From Pelagerythrobacter marensis (lineage in GTDB: Bacteria; Pseudomonadota; Alphaproteobacteria; Sphingomonadales; Sphingomonadaceae): 64,000 bases of DNA. The translations under genes were made by a program, and so were the position numbers. Under the pieces are notes generated by a model that did not search any database, was not told the DNA's origin, and saw only the letters and a list, made by a program, of their open reading frames with translations. Positions within the stretch are counted from its first letter, which is position 1; each line of letters opens with the position of its first letter. This document shows positions 17,537 to 28,291 of the stretch, one piece after another. Location of the stretch: NCBI RefSeq assembly GCF_036700095.1, contig NZ_CP144918.1:2667001-2731000 (forward strand), written 5' to 3'.

Positions 17537-18166
17537 GTGGAAACGGGTTTGACAGTCGATATCCTGCTCGCCGCCCTGCTGGGCTATGCGTGCGGTTCGA
17601 TTCCCTTCGGCTTGCTCCTGACGCGGATCGCCGGCCTCGGCGATGTCCGCAAGATCGGCAGCGGCAATATCGGCGCGACGAATGTCCTGCGCGCGGGCAA
17701 CAAGGGGCTGGCCGCGGCGACATTGCTGCTCGACCTTGCCAAAGGCCTGGTTCCGGTGGTGCTCGCCGCCAGGCTCTTCGCCGCACCCGCGGACATGCCG
17801 GCGGCGGCATTGGGACCGGTTCCTGTGGCGGCCGTGTTTGCGGTCCTCGGGCATTGTTTTCCGGTCTGGCTCGGCTTTCGCGGCGGGAAAGGGGTGGCGA
17901 CGAATGCGGGGGTCAGCTTCGGACTCGCATGGCCGATCGGGCTCGCATATGGGGCCGTCTGGCTCGGGGTTTTGGCTGTGACCCGGATCAGTTCGCTGGC
18001 GGGGATGTCCGCGGTCTGCGGGGCCGCGATCGTCGCGGCGGTATTGGGATACATAGCCTACCTGCCTGCTCTGGCCCTGATCGCGGTGCTTGTCCTCTGG
18101 CTCCATCGCGAGAATATCCGGCGGCTTGCCGCAGGCTCGGAACCGAAAGTCGGCTCCGGCAAGTGA
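17537..18166 (+). CDS. plsY: glycerol-3-phosphate acyltransferase PlsY
   Basis: PlsY transfers the acyl group of acyl-phosphate to glycerol-3-phosphate, forming lysophosphatidate at the inner membrane. The 209-residue protein has the three conserved motifs: GSIPFG with SGNIGATNVLR, LDLAKGLVPV, and GHCFPVWLGFRGGKGVAT. Five hydrophobic segments are visible. The GTG start (GTG GAA ACG GGT) is preceded by GGGGGA; the open frame before it overlaps the murI promoter and 5' end and does not look coding. The stop overlaps the dprA start by four bases, so the two are translated together. Confidence 0.95.
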   Translation: METGLTVDILLAALLGYACGSIPFGLLLTRIAGLGDVRKIGSGNIGATNVLRAGNKGLAAATLLLDLAKGLVPVVLAARLFAAPADMPAAALGPVPVAAVFAVLGHCFPVWLGFRGGKGVATNAGVSFGLAWPIGLAYGAVWLGVLAVTRISSLAGMSAVCGAAIVAAVLGYIAYLPALALIAVLVLWLHRENIRRLAAGSEPKVGSGK

Positions 18167-19257
18167 GCGCGCTCTCGCAGTCGGAGGCGTTCGCCCGGAT
18201 CAGGCTGCTCCGTTCACCTCATATCGGCCCGGTTTCCTACGCCCAGTTGCTGGCGCGTTTCGGCAATGCGGAGGCGGCTCTGGCGGCCTTGCCCGAAATC
18301 GGCGGGCAGCGCAGCCAGACCTACCGCGCCGCCCCCGAAAAGGCGATCGCGCGCGAGGTCGAGGCCGTTCGCAATGCCGGCGCGCGATACCTCTTCCACG
18401 ACCAGCCGGGTTATCCGCCCTTGCTTGCCCGGATCGAAGGCGCGCCGCCGATCATGACATTCCGCGGCGACCTCTCGATTGCGGAGCGGCCCTGTGTCGC
18501 GATCGTCGGCGCGCGCAACGCCTCGGCCGCCTCGTCCGGGCTGGCTCGCGACTTTGCCGCCGCGCTGGCCGGGGAAGGCTTCGCGATCGTTTCGGGGCTT
18601 GCTCGCGGGATCGACGGTGCCGCACACAGGGGGGCGCTGCCGGCGACGATCGGAGTGATCGCCAGCGGGATCGACATCGCCTATCCACCCCAGCACGCCG
18701 AGCTTCAGGAAGCGATCGCGGAAGACGGCCTGCTGTTCGCCGAACAGCCTCCTGGAACCGAACCGAGAGGAAGCCATTTCCCCAGCCGCAATCGCATAAT
18801 CGCCGGCCTGGCGCTCGGCACCCTGGTGGTCGAGGCCGCGCCGAAATCGGGTTCGCTGATCACGGCGCGCCTGGCGGGGGAGGCGGGGCGCGAGGTCATG
18901 GCCGTTCCCGGCAGCCCGCTCGACGCCCGTTCGCGGGGATGCAATCAGCTGATCCGCGACGGTGCCGTGCTGGTCCAGTCGCCCGACGAAGTGATGGAAC
19001 TGCTTAAAGGTTTCGACGGCAGCACGCGCTCGGCCGTGTGCGAGGAATCGCCGGTGTTCGCGTTCGAAGCGGAGGAACTGGCGGAAGCACAGCCGGCGGA
19101 TATCGGCGACCTGCTGTCCACAGTGCCTGTCGCAGTGGACGAAGTGATCCGGCAATCGGGCGAGCCGCCCGCTGCGGTGCATCTGGCCTTGCTCGAGCTG
19201 GAAATCGCCGGGCAGTTGCAGCGACATGCTGCCGGGCGGGTGAGCCTGGCGGGATAG
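18163..19257 (+). CDS. dprA: DNA-processing protein DprA
   Basis: DprA binds incoming single-stranded DNA and loads RecA during natural transformation. The 364-residue protein has an N-terminal SAM/helix-hairpin region (residues 1-70), a Rossmann-like domain with VAIVGARNAS, FAIVSGLARGIDGAAHRGAL, GVIASGIDIAYP, RGSHFPSRNRIIAGL and VEAAPKSGSLITARLA, and a C-terminal winged-helix DML1-type domain (PVAVDEVIRQSGEPPAAVHLALL). The GTG start overlaps the plsY stop as GTGA. Presence of dprA is widespread and does not by itself show competence. The long open frame upstream of the start is a shadow of murI and plsY. Confidence 0.96.
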   Translation: MSALSQSEAFARIRLLRSPHIGPVSYAQLLARFGNAEAALAALPEIGGQRSQTYRAAPEKAIAREVEAVRNAGARYLFHDQPGYPPLLARIEGAPPIMTFRGDLSIAERPCVAIVGARNASAASSGLARDFAAALAGEGFAIVSGLARGIDGAAHRGALPATIGVIASGIDIAYPPQHAELQEAIAEDGLLFAEQPPGTEPRGSHFPSRNRIIAGLALGTLVVEAAPKSGSLITARLAGEAGREVMAVPGSPLDARSRGCNQLIRDGAVLVQSPDEVMELLKGFDGSTRSAVCEESPVFAFEAEELAEAQPADIGDLLSTVPVAVDEVIRQSGEPPAAVHLALLELEIAGQLQRHAAGRVSLAG

Positions 19258-19276
19258 TTATCGGAAGGAAGATTTG

Positions 19277-19984
19277 GTGAAGGGAAAGGTCGGCATTGGC
19301 GGGCTGCTCGAGGAAACGGTCTCGTTGATCGGGGACGGGATCGCGTTCCTGGCGGCGTTCGTGGTCGTTGTGGCAGGGCTGACCGCAACGAGCCAGATCG
19401 GAGGCGCCGTCGATCCCGAGAGGATCTGGGGCTTTGGCTTCGCCCTCGGTGATCGTACCACGGCGTGGGGAGCTGCTGCCGCAATCGTGGCGACGGTGGT
19501 GCAATTCGTCGGCGGCTATCTGGTGATCGAGCGGCTTCTGGAACTTCGCGATAGCCTGTTTGCAACGGGAACGCGCATCTGGGCCTATGTCGGCCTCACG
19601 ATCCTGACCACGCTGGGAATGATGTTCGGTCTCCTGCTGCTGATCGTGCCCGGCCTGATCCTTGCCGTTCGCTGGAGTGCGGCACCGGCCTATCTTATCG
19701 CCAGGGGAACAGGCGTATTCGAGGCGATGAGATTGAGCTGGGACACCACGAAGGGGGCAGGGTGGTCGATATTCCTTGCGGGCCTGGTTCTCATCTGCGC
19801 GATCGGTTTTCTGGCCCTCGTCGTTGGAGGCATGTCCGAAATGCTGGCCGGCGATTTCTGGTTGGCAGCGGTGGCGGGCAGCCTGATCGAAACGGCCGGG
19901 ACGGCAGCCTTCCTGGTATTCGGCGTAGCGGTGTTCCTGCACGTCGATGACGGCGAGGAACGGATTGAGCAGGTTTTCGCCTGA
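19277..19984 (+). CDS. polytopic membrane protein, YciC/GPDPase-membrane-domain-like
   Basis: Unassigned integral membrane protein of 235 residues with about six hydrophobic segments. The central part LLLLIVPGLILAVRWSAAP, followed by EAMRLSWDTTKG, resembles the membrane domain found in YciC-type and glycerophosphodiesterase-membrane proteins, where a proline-glycine kink is followed by SW/K motifs. No enzymatic residues are recognisable. The start is taken at GTG after AAGGAAG; a TTG one codon upstream is possible. It lies between dprA and topA on the same strand, 19 bases after dprA. Function is unknown; the family resemblance is by eye. Confidence 0.7.
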   Translation: MKGKVGIGGLLEETVSLIGDGIAFLAAFVVVVAGLTATSQIGGAVDPERIWGFGFALGDRTTAWGAAAAIVATVVQFVGGYLVIERLLELRDSLFATGTRIWAYVGLTILTTLGMMFGLLLLIVPGLILAVRWSAAPAYLIARGTGVFEAMRLSWDTTKGAGWSIFLAGLVLICAIGFLALVVGGMSEMLAGDFWLAAVAGSLIETAGTAAFLVFGVAVFLHVDDGEERIEQVFA

Positions 19985-20088
19985 ATGTCGCGATCGGGCG
20001 ACCTGTTGCCGATTTGATGGATTGACGAATGCTGTCGCATCTCGCCACCCTCGCGCACGTACACACGTAAGGGACTGCCGTTACTTTC

Positions 20089-22644
<2,556 letters not shown>

Positions 22645-22701
22645 CGCGCCGATGACCGCCATCGCCGGAATCGCCGGGAGACCGGTCGATCGCGGCGCGG
22701 A

Positions 22702-23124
22702 TTACTCGGCGATCATGACATCCGGGATGGTGACAAGCGTGGTGCTGCCGCAACCGACGATGATCTCACGATAGTGGGGATAATCGGCCGGCGCGCGGTA
22801 TCGCACCTCGGTCGGCGTGACGACCTGGGCGACCATTCCGTCGGGCGGGGTCGCCTCCAGCGCGAAGCGCTGCCCCGGGGGCATCGCGCGGTCTGCCGGG
22901 CCGGCGCGCAGCGAGACGCTGTAACCCGGGGTCGGCAGGTCGACCTCGCCGCTGATGTTCAGCGTCGCCTTGCTGCCCGGCCCGGGCATCCTGTCTACCC
23001 AGGCGTGCCAGTTGCGGCTGTCCGAAACCGGACAATCGGTGGCAGGCCGCGGCGGTGTTTCGCCCACTGGCGCGCAGCCGGCGAGGATTCCGGCGCTCAG
23101 CAGACCCAGACAGACATTACGCAT
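22702..23124 (-). CDS. small hypothetical lipoprotein
   Basis: A 140-residue protein starting MRNVCLGLLSAGILAGC, a clear lipoprotein signal with the lipidated cysteine at residue 17. The mature part (SDSRNWHAWVDRMPGPG, TLNISGEVDLPTPGYSVSL, VRYRAPADYPHYREIIVGCG) looks like a small beta-rich domain. No named family is recognised. It is transcribed toward topA and lies downstream of era on the same strand, 46 bases after it, so it could share the era transcript. The reading frame remains open upstream into era, but that part is a shadow. Confidence 0.75.
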   Translation of the reverse strand: MRNVCLGLLSAGILAGCAPVGETPPRPATDCPVSDSRNWHAWVDRMPGPGSKATLNISGEVDLPTPGYSVSLRAGPADRAMPPGQRFALEATPPDGMVAQVVTPTEVRYRAPADYPHYREIIVGCGSTTLVTIPDVMIAE

Positions 23125-23170
23125 TGCGGCTCTCCCGTTGCGCGACCGAATTCGGGCGAGGCTATACCCT

Positions 23171-24091
23171 CTAGCGAACCCAATCCAGCCCCATCTCTTC
23201 GAACATCTCGCGGTTTTCGCTCCAGTTCTCCTCCACTTTGACGTGAAGGAAGAGGTGGACCCGAACGCCGAGCAGCGCCGCAAGCTCCTTGCGCGCGGCC
23301 TCGCCGATCGCCTTTATCCGGCTGCCGCCCTTGCCGAGCACGATCGCGCGCTGGTTGTCGCGCGCAACCACGATCTGCTGGTGGATTTCGAGGCTGCCGT
23401 CGGGGCGGGTGCGATAGAGTTCGGGGCGAACCGCGCTGTCATACGGCAATTCTTCGTGGAGCTGCCGGTAAAGCTGCTCGCGGGTCACTTCCGCGGCGAG
23501 CAGCCGCTCGCTGGTGTCGCTCACCTGATCTTCGGGATACATCCAGTCGCCTTGCGGCATCGTCCCGGCCAGCGCGGTCTTCAACTCGCGCACACCGTCG
23601 CTCGTCAGCGCCGAGACGAAGAAGATCTCCGCAAATTCCACTTTCCCCGCCAGCTCCTGCGCCAGCGCCAGCAGCGGTTCCTTCTTCGCGACGTCGACTT
23701 TGTTGAGAACCAGGATCTTGCGCTCCGGGCGCTGCGCCAGGGCTTCCAGAAGCGGCTCCAGCTCGTGCCGGCGCTGCTTGACCGGATCGACCAGCAGCAG
23801 GATCGCATCGGCCGCCTCGGCGCCTTCCCACGCGGCGCTCACCATCGCGCGATCGAGGCGCCGGCGGGGCGCGAATATGCCGGGCGTGTCGACCAGGATC
23901 ATCTGGGTCGCAGCCCCGTCGGCACCTTCGCCCAGTGCGATGCCCAGCATGCGGGCGCGGGTCGTCTGCGCCTTGGGGCTGGTGATCGCGACCTTTTGCC
24001 CCACGAGCTGATTGACCAGAGTCGACTTGCCGGCATTGGGCGCGCCGATGACCGCCACCAGGCCGCAGCGCGTGGTTGCATTTTCGCTCAC
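23171..24091 (-). CDS. era: GTPase Era
   Basis: Era binds the 3' end of 16S rRNA and acts in 30S ribosome maturation. The 306-residue protein has G1 GAPNAGKST, G2 region SPKAQTTRARMLGI, G3 DTPGIF and G4 NKVD, followed by the C-terminal KH domain with IVLGKGGSRIKAIGEAARKEL and the terminal VKVEENWSE. The GTG start overlaps the rnc stop by four bases (GTGA). lepB-rnc-era is a classic order linking membrane export, rRNA cleavage and ribosome assembly. Upstream open codons belong to rnc in another frame. Confidence 0.98.
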   Translation of the reverse strand: MSENATTRCGLVAVIGAPNAGKSTLVNQLVGQKVAITSPKAQTTRARMLGIALGEGADGAATQMILVDTPGIFAPRRRLDRAMVSAAWEGAEAADAILLLVDPVKQRRHELEPLLEALAQRPERKILVLNKVDVAKKEPLLALAQELAGKVEFAEIFFVSALTSDGVRELKTALAGTMPQGDWMYPEDQVSDTSERLLAAEVTREQLYRQLHEELPYDSAVRPELYRTRPDGSLEIHQQIVVARDNQRAIVLGKGGSRIKAIGEAARKELAALLGVRVHLFLHVKVEENWSENREMFEEMGLDWVR

Positions 24092-24759
24092 CCGAAGGTC
24101 TCCATAAATGTTCTGGCGGCCGCGGTCTCGGCTTCCTGCTTGCTGGCTGCGGTCGCTTCCGCTTCGCCCACGTTGTGCACTCTTACGCGGACGGTGAAGC
24201 GGGCGGCGTGATCGGGCCCGGAACGGTCGAGCAATTCGTACTCGGGCGGACGGCGCTGGTTGCCCGCTGCCCATTCCTGCAACGCGCTCTTGGGATGCTT
24301 GGCGCGCCCCGTCTGGCCTTCGACCTGCTCGCGCCAGAAGGTTCGCACGAGGTCGCAAGTCGATTCGAATCCCCCGGCAAGGTAATTGGCGCCGAGCAGG
24401 GCCTCCATCACGTCGCCGAGCACGTTCTCGCTCTCGGCCGCCCCGTCGTCGCGCGCCTGTTTGCCCAGGCGAACATGGCCCGGCACGCCCAGCCGTCGCG
24501 CGACCTCGGCGCAGGCACGCTTGCTCACGAGTGCGTTCAACCGCTGTGCCAGCTTGCCTTCGTCGTCCTGCGTCCGTTCGAACAGCCAGCCGGCGATGGC
24601 GAGGCCCAGCACTCTGTCGCCGAGGAATTCCAGCCGCTGGTAGTGGCGCGATTCCCCGGTGCTGCCGTGGGTCAATGCCTCGCACCACAGCGCCTCGTCG
24701 TCCACTGTGAAGCCGGCCGACCCGAGCCATTTGCGCGTTTCGCGATCGAGTGCGGTCAC
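24088..24759 (-). CDS. rnc: ribonuclease III
   Basis: RNase III cleaves double-stranded RNA in rRNA precursors and regulatory duplexes. The 223-residue protein has the catalytic signature YQRLEFLGDRVLGL near residue 40 (the more usual wording is NERLEFLGDSVL), the second acidic site ENVLGDVMEALLGA, and a C-terminal double-stranded RNA-binding domain from PKSALQEWAAG to AAARTFMETFG. The GTG start overlaps the lepB stop by four bases and the stop overlaps the era start likewise, so all three are tightly coupled. Confidence 0.97.
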   Translation of the reverse strand: MTALDRETRKWLGSAGFTVDDEALWCEALTHGSTGESRHYQRLEFLGDRVLGLAIAGWLFERTQDDEGKLAQRLNALVSKRACAEVARRLGVPGHVRLGKQARDDGAAESENVLGDVMEALLGANYLAGGFESTCDLVRTFWREQVEGQTGRAKHPKSALQEWAAGNQRRPPEYELLDRSGPDHAARFTVRVRVHNVGEAEATAASKQEAETAAARTFMETFG

Positions 24760-25586
24760 AGGCCGTCTCCGATCCGGTGCCAGCGCGCCGCCGTGAACCA
24801 GGTCCAGGGCAGCAGCCATTCGGCGCTGCCGTCGGTCGACCACATCAGCATGGTCGCCCGGCCGACCAGGTTTTCCTGCGGCACCAGGCCGACCCCGCCG
24901 CCCGGCGTCGGCGGAAAACGGCTGTCCTGCGAATTGTCGCGATTGTCGCCCAGGACGAAAAGATGTCCTTCGGGCACGATCATGGGGCCGAAATCGTCCT
25001 GCGGCGTGCGCCCGAAGTCGAGCACTTCGTAACTGCGGCCCGAAGGCAGCGTTTCGCGAAACCGCGCATATCGGCACCGCTCGCCTTCGCCCATGCGCCT
25101 CTCGCGTATGCCGCCCCAGGCGCAGCCGGTGTTGGGCGAGACCGCGACGACGAAATCCGCGATCCGTTCCCTGCGCACACGCTCGCCGTTCAGCAGCACT
25201 TGCCCGTCGCGCAGTTCCACGGTCTCGCCGGGCAGGGCGATCGCGCGCTTGATATAGTCCATCCCGTCCACCGGATGCTTGAAGATCACCACGTCGCCGC
25301 GCTCCGGTTCGTTCGCCAGGATGCGGCCCGGGATCAGCGGTATCGAGAAGGGCAGCGAGTGGCTGGAAAAGCCGTAGGGCCACTTGGCCGCGATCAGGTA
25401 ATCGCCGTTCATCAGCCGGGGCAGCATCGATTCGCTGGGGATCGAGAACGGCGAGAAGACGAAGCTGCGGAAGATCAGCACCGCCAGCGCGAGCTTGATC
25501 AGGAACCAGGTGAAACTGCCGAGAGTCTCGCCCTGGTCTTCGGCAGGCGATTCGGATTTGGGCGCGGCGGGAGCGGTCTGTGTCAT
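24756..25586 (-). CDS. lepB: signal peptidase I
   Basis: Leader peptidase that cuts Sec and Tat signal peptides on the outer face of the inner membrane. The 276-residue protein has a 25-residue polar N-terminus, one membrane anchor (WFLIKLALAVLIFRSFVF), and the Ser/Lys dyad: Ser53 in PSESMLP and Lys113 in MDYIKRAIALPGE. Box E GDNRDNSQDSR is present near the C-terminus. It heads lepB-rnc-era. About 170 bases separate it from the divergent pgi gene; acpS and pdxJ, often upstream of lepB in this class, are absent here. Confidence 0.97.
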   Translation of the reverse strand: MTQTAPAAPKSESPAEDQGETLGSFTWFLIKLALAVLIFRSFVFSPFSIPSESMLPRLMNGDYLIAAKWPYGFSSHSLPFSIPLIPGRILANEPERGDVVIFKHPVDGMDYIKRAIALPGETVELRDGQVLLNGERVRRERIADFVVAVSPNTGCAWGGIRERRMGEGERCRYARFRETLPSGRSYEVLDFGRTPQDDFGPMIVPEGHLFVLGDNRDNSQDSRFPPTPGGGVGLVPQENLVGRATMLMWSTDGSAEWLLPWTWFTAARWHRIGDGL

Positions 25587-25760
25587 GCAGGTGCTTTACA
25601 CTCGAGCGGTAACATGGAAACCGCGAAACCCGCGGATAGCGCGGCACAGAAGCCGATGGCCGTGACCTTCCAGCCGGGCACTGTCGGGGCGATCGTCGTG
25701 CTTGAAAACATGGCCACAAGCCCTAGTCGGGTGGGGGCGATGTAGGAAAGGGATTTTCGC

Positions 25761-27287
25761 ATGAGCGAGGCTGTTTCGGCGGCATGGGAAGCGATCGCGG
25801 CGGTGCCGCGGCGAACGCTGGGCGAACTGTTTCACGCCGACGAAGGGCGCGTCGCGCGCTTTTCGGACAGTCTGGCGCTGCCGGGCGACGGCGGCGGGAC
25901 GATCCGCTTCGATTGGTCCAAGACCCATCTCGACGACCCGCTTTGCGCCCGTTTCGAAGCCCTCGCCGAAGCGGCCGGTTTCGCGGCGATGCGCGAGAAG
26001 CTGTTCGAAGCCGAGATCGTCAACCCGACCGAAGGGCGCGCGGCGACCCACGCCGCGATGCGCGGATCGGGCAATGCGGCCAAGGCGGAGGAGGCGGAGG
26101 CCTTGCTGCGCCGCATGGCCATGCTGGTCGAAGCCGTGCACGAAGGGGCGCTGGGCGAGGTCAGGCATCTCATCCATATCGGCATCGGCGGCAGCGCGCT
26201 GGGCCCCGCGCTGGCCGTCGATGCGTTGACCCGCGACGGGGCGCGGGTGGACGTTCATGTCGTTTCGAACATCGACGGCCTCGCGCTCGAAAGTGCCTTC
26301 GCCGCCTGCGATCCGGCGAAGACGCTGGTTGCCGTGGCGAGCAAGACCTTCACCACCATCGAAACGATGACCAATGCCGCAACCGCGCTGGCCTGGCTCG
26401 CCGACAACGGCGTATCCGATCCGACCGGCCGGGTCGTGGCGCTCACCGCCAGCCCGGAAAAGGCCGTGGAATGGGGCGTCGACGAAACGCGCGTGCTGCC
26501 TTTCCCCGAAACGGTGGGCGGGCGATACTCGCTGTGGTCCAGTATCGGGTTTCCCGTCGCGCTCGCCATCGGGATGGACGGCTTTCGGCAGATGCTGGCG
26601 GGGGCGCAGGCCGTCGACACGCATTTCCTGAAGGCCGAGGGGCGGGACAACCTGCCGCTGCGCGCGGCCTTCGCCGATCTGTACTATACCCGCATTCGCG
26701 GATGTCAGACGCGCGCGGTCTTCGCCTATGACGAGCGGCTGTCGCTGCTGCCCGACTATCTCCAGCAGCTGGAGATGGAATCGAACGGAAAGCGCGTCAC
26801 TGCGGAGCAGGAACCGGTTTCGGGACCGACCGCGCCGATCACCTGGGGCGGCGTGGGCACCGATGCCCAGCACGCCGTGTTTCAGTTGCTCCACCAGGGC
26901 ACGCATCTCGTCCCGGTCGACTTTATCGCCAGCATCGCGCCCGGCGACGCACTCGACCCGGCCCATCACCGCATTCTGCTGACGAACTGCTTCGCCCAGG
27001 CCGCCGCGCTGATGGCAGGGGACAAGGGGACCGACCCCGCGCGCCATTTTCCCGGCGACCGGCCGAGCGCGACGATCCTGTGCGACGATATCGATCCGGC
27101 GACATTCGGCGCGCTCATCGCCTTCCACGAGCATCGGACGTTCGCCAACGCCGTGCTGATGGGTATCAACCCGTTCGATCAGTTCGGCGTCGAACTGGGC
27201 AAGCGCATGGCGAAGGAGATCGATGCCGGCGGGGGCGAGTTCGATCCCAGCACCCAGGCGCTGCTGGACGCGGCGGGCCTGGGGTAG
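25761..27287 (+). CDS. pgi: glucose-6-phosphate isomerase
   Basis: Interconverts glucose-6-phosphate and fructose-6-phosphate in glycolysis and gluconeogenesis. The 508-residue protein has IGIGGSALGP, SKTFTTIETMTNA, VGGRYSLWSSIGFP (signature 1) and the catalytic glutamate/histidine region NGKRVT to GTDAQHAVFQLLHQG, with signature 2 and the terminal lysine in NPFDQFGVELGKRMAKE. Length is slightly below the 549 residues of the E. coli enzyme, as usual in alphaproteobacteria. The ATG follows GGAAAGGGATTTTCGC. Confidence 0.98.
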   Translation: MSEAVSAAWEAIAAVPRRTLGELFHADEGRVARFSDSLALPGDGGGTIRFDWSKTHLDDPLCARFEALAEAAGFAAMREKLFEAEIVNPTEGRAATHAAMRGSGNAAKAEEAEALLRRMAMLVEAVHEGALGEVRHLIHIGIGGSALGPALAVDALTRDGARVDVHVVSNIDGLALESAFAACDPAKTLVAVASKTFTTIETMTNAATALAWLADNGVSDPTGRVVALTASPEKAVEWGVDETRVLPFPETVGGRYSLWSSIGFPVALAIGMDGFRQMLAGAQAVDTHFLKAEGRDNLPLRAAFADLYYTRIRGCQTRAVFAYDERLSLLPDYLQQLEMESNGKRVTAEQEPVSGPTAPITWGGVGTDAQHAVFQLLHQGTHLVPVDFIASIAPGDALDPAHHRILLTNCFAQAAALMAGDKGTDPARHFPGDRPSATILCDDIDPATFGALIAFHEHRTFANAVLMGINPFDQFGVELGKRMAKEIDAGGGEFDPSTQALLDAAGLG

Positions 27288-27328
27288 GGCGCGGCGCGCC
27301 ACCTCGCTGAAGCGGAGGGAGAAGGACC

Positions 27329-28195
27329 ATGTTGCGAGCTTTCGCCATGTTTGCGATTGCCCTGCTGATCTGGGTTTCGCCGGCCGCTGCCAGGGACGAT
27401 GCGCGCACGATCCTGTTCATCGGCAACAGCTTTACCCAGGGCGCCGGGTCGGCGGTTCTCCGCTACCGCGCCGATAGCGTCGAAGACCTGAACGAAGAGG
27501 GCGTCGGCGGCGTGCCCGCGTTGTTCGCGACATTCGCCGAGCAGGCGGGCCTGCGCTGGAAGGTGTCGCACGAACTGCGCGGGGGTTCGACTCTCGGCTT
27601 TCACTTGCGCGAACGGCGCGCGGTTATCGATGCGCCCTGGGACGTCGTGGTTATGCAGCAGTATTCGGTGCTCGATCCCGAAAGGCCGGGCGATCCGACC
27701 GAGACGGCGCATGACGCACCGGCGCTTGCAGCAATGTTCACCCGCGCCAATCCGTCGGTCGACGTCTATCTGATGGCCACCTGGTCGCGTGCGGACCAGG
27801 TCTACCGCGAGGGCGGCCACTGGTATCGCCGGCCGCTGGCCGCGATGGCGCTGGACCTGCGCGCCGCGATGGACGCGATCCAGGCTGCCTCGCCGGATAT
27901 CGACGGCGTCATTCCGGTGGGCGAAGGCTGGAACAGGGCGATCGCGCACGGCATTGCCGATCCCGATCCCTACGACGGGCGCGCGTTCGGCAAGATCGAT
28001 CTTTGGAGCCACGATCAATATCATGCGAGCGCCGCAGGATCGTATCTCGAGGCGTTGATCGTGTTCGGATATGTAACCGGGATCGATCCCCGCACGCTGG
28101 GGCCGGATGAACGCGCCGCGCGCGATCTGGGCATTGCCACCCCGGTGGCCACCGCGCTGCAGCAAATCGCCGCCGAGCAACTCGGACGGGGCTGA
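27329..28195 (+). CDS. exported SGNH-hydrolase-like protein
   Basis: A 288-residue protein with a signal peptide (residues 1-21, ending SPAAA-RDD). The mature N-terminus ILFIGNSFTQGAG carries a GNS block I like that of SGNH/GDSL hydrolases, with Ser34 as the possible nucleophile. GGSTLGFHL, WDVVVMQQYS and a C-terminal DLWSHDQYHASAAGSYL provide the later blocks with candidate Asp and His. This resembles the DUF4886-type SGNH family, for which no substrate is established. A purine-rich ribosome binding site (GGAGGGAGAAGGACC) precedes the ATG. It follows pgi by 41 bases and may be co-transcribed, but no functional link is obvious. Confidence 0.72.
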   Translation: MLRAFAMFAIALLIWVSPAAARDDARTILFIGNSFTQGAGSAVLRYRADSVEDLNEEGVGGVPALFATFAEQAGLRWKVSHELRGGSTLGFHLRERRAVIDAPWDVVVMQQYSVLDPERPGDPTETAHDAPALAAMFTRANPSVDVYLMATWSRADQVYREGGHWYRRPLAAMALDLRAAMDAIQAASPDIDGVIPVGEGWNRAIAHGIADPDPYDGRAFGKIDLWSHDQYHASAAGSYLEALIVFGYVTGIDPRTLGPDERAARDLGIATPVATALQQIAAEQLGRG

Positions 28196-28291
28196 AAGGC
28201 CCGCTTTCCAGAGCGGACGGAGAGCGTCGAATTGCTTTTTGTTGCACGGTAAACCCGTTGTTCTTGAACGATTATATGCTAGTCGGCGCGA

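Noticed and set aside
25614-25745. 43-residue plus-strand frame (METAKPADSAA...) between lepB and pgi
   Set aside because: No ribosome binding site, no recognisable domain, and it lies in the divergent promoter region; composition alone is not enough.
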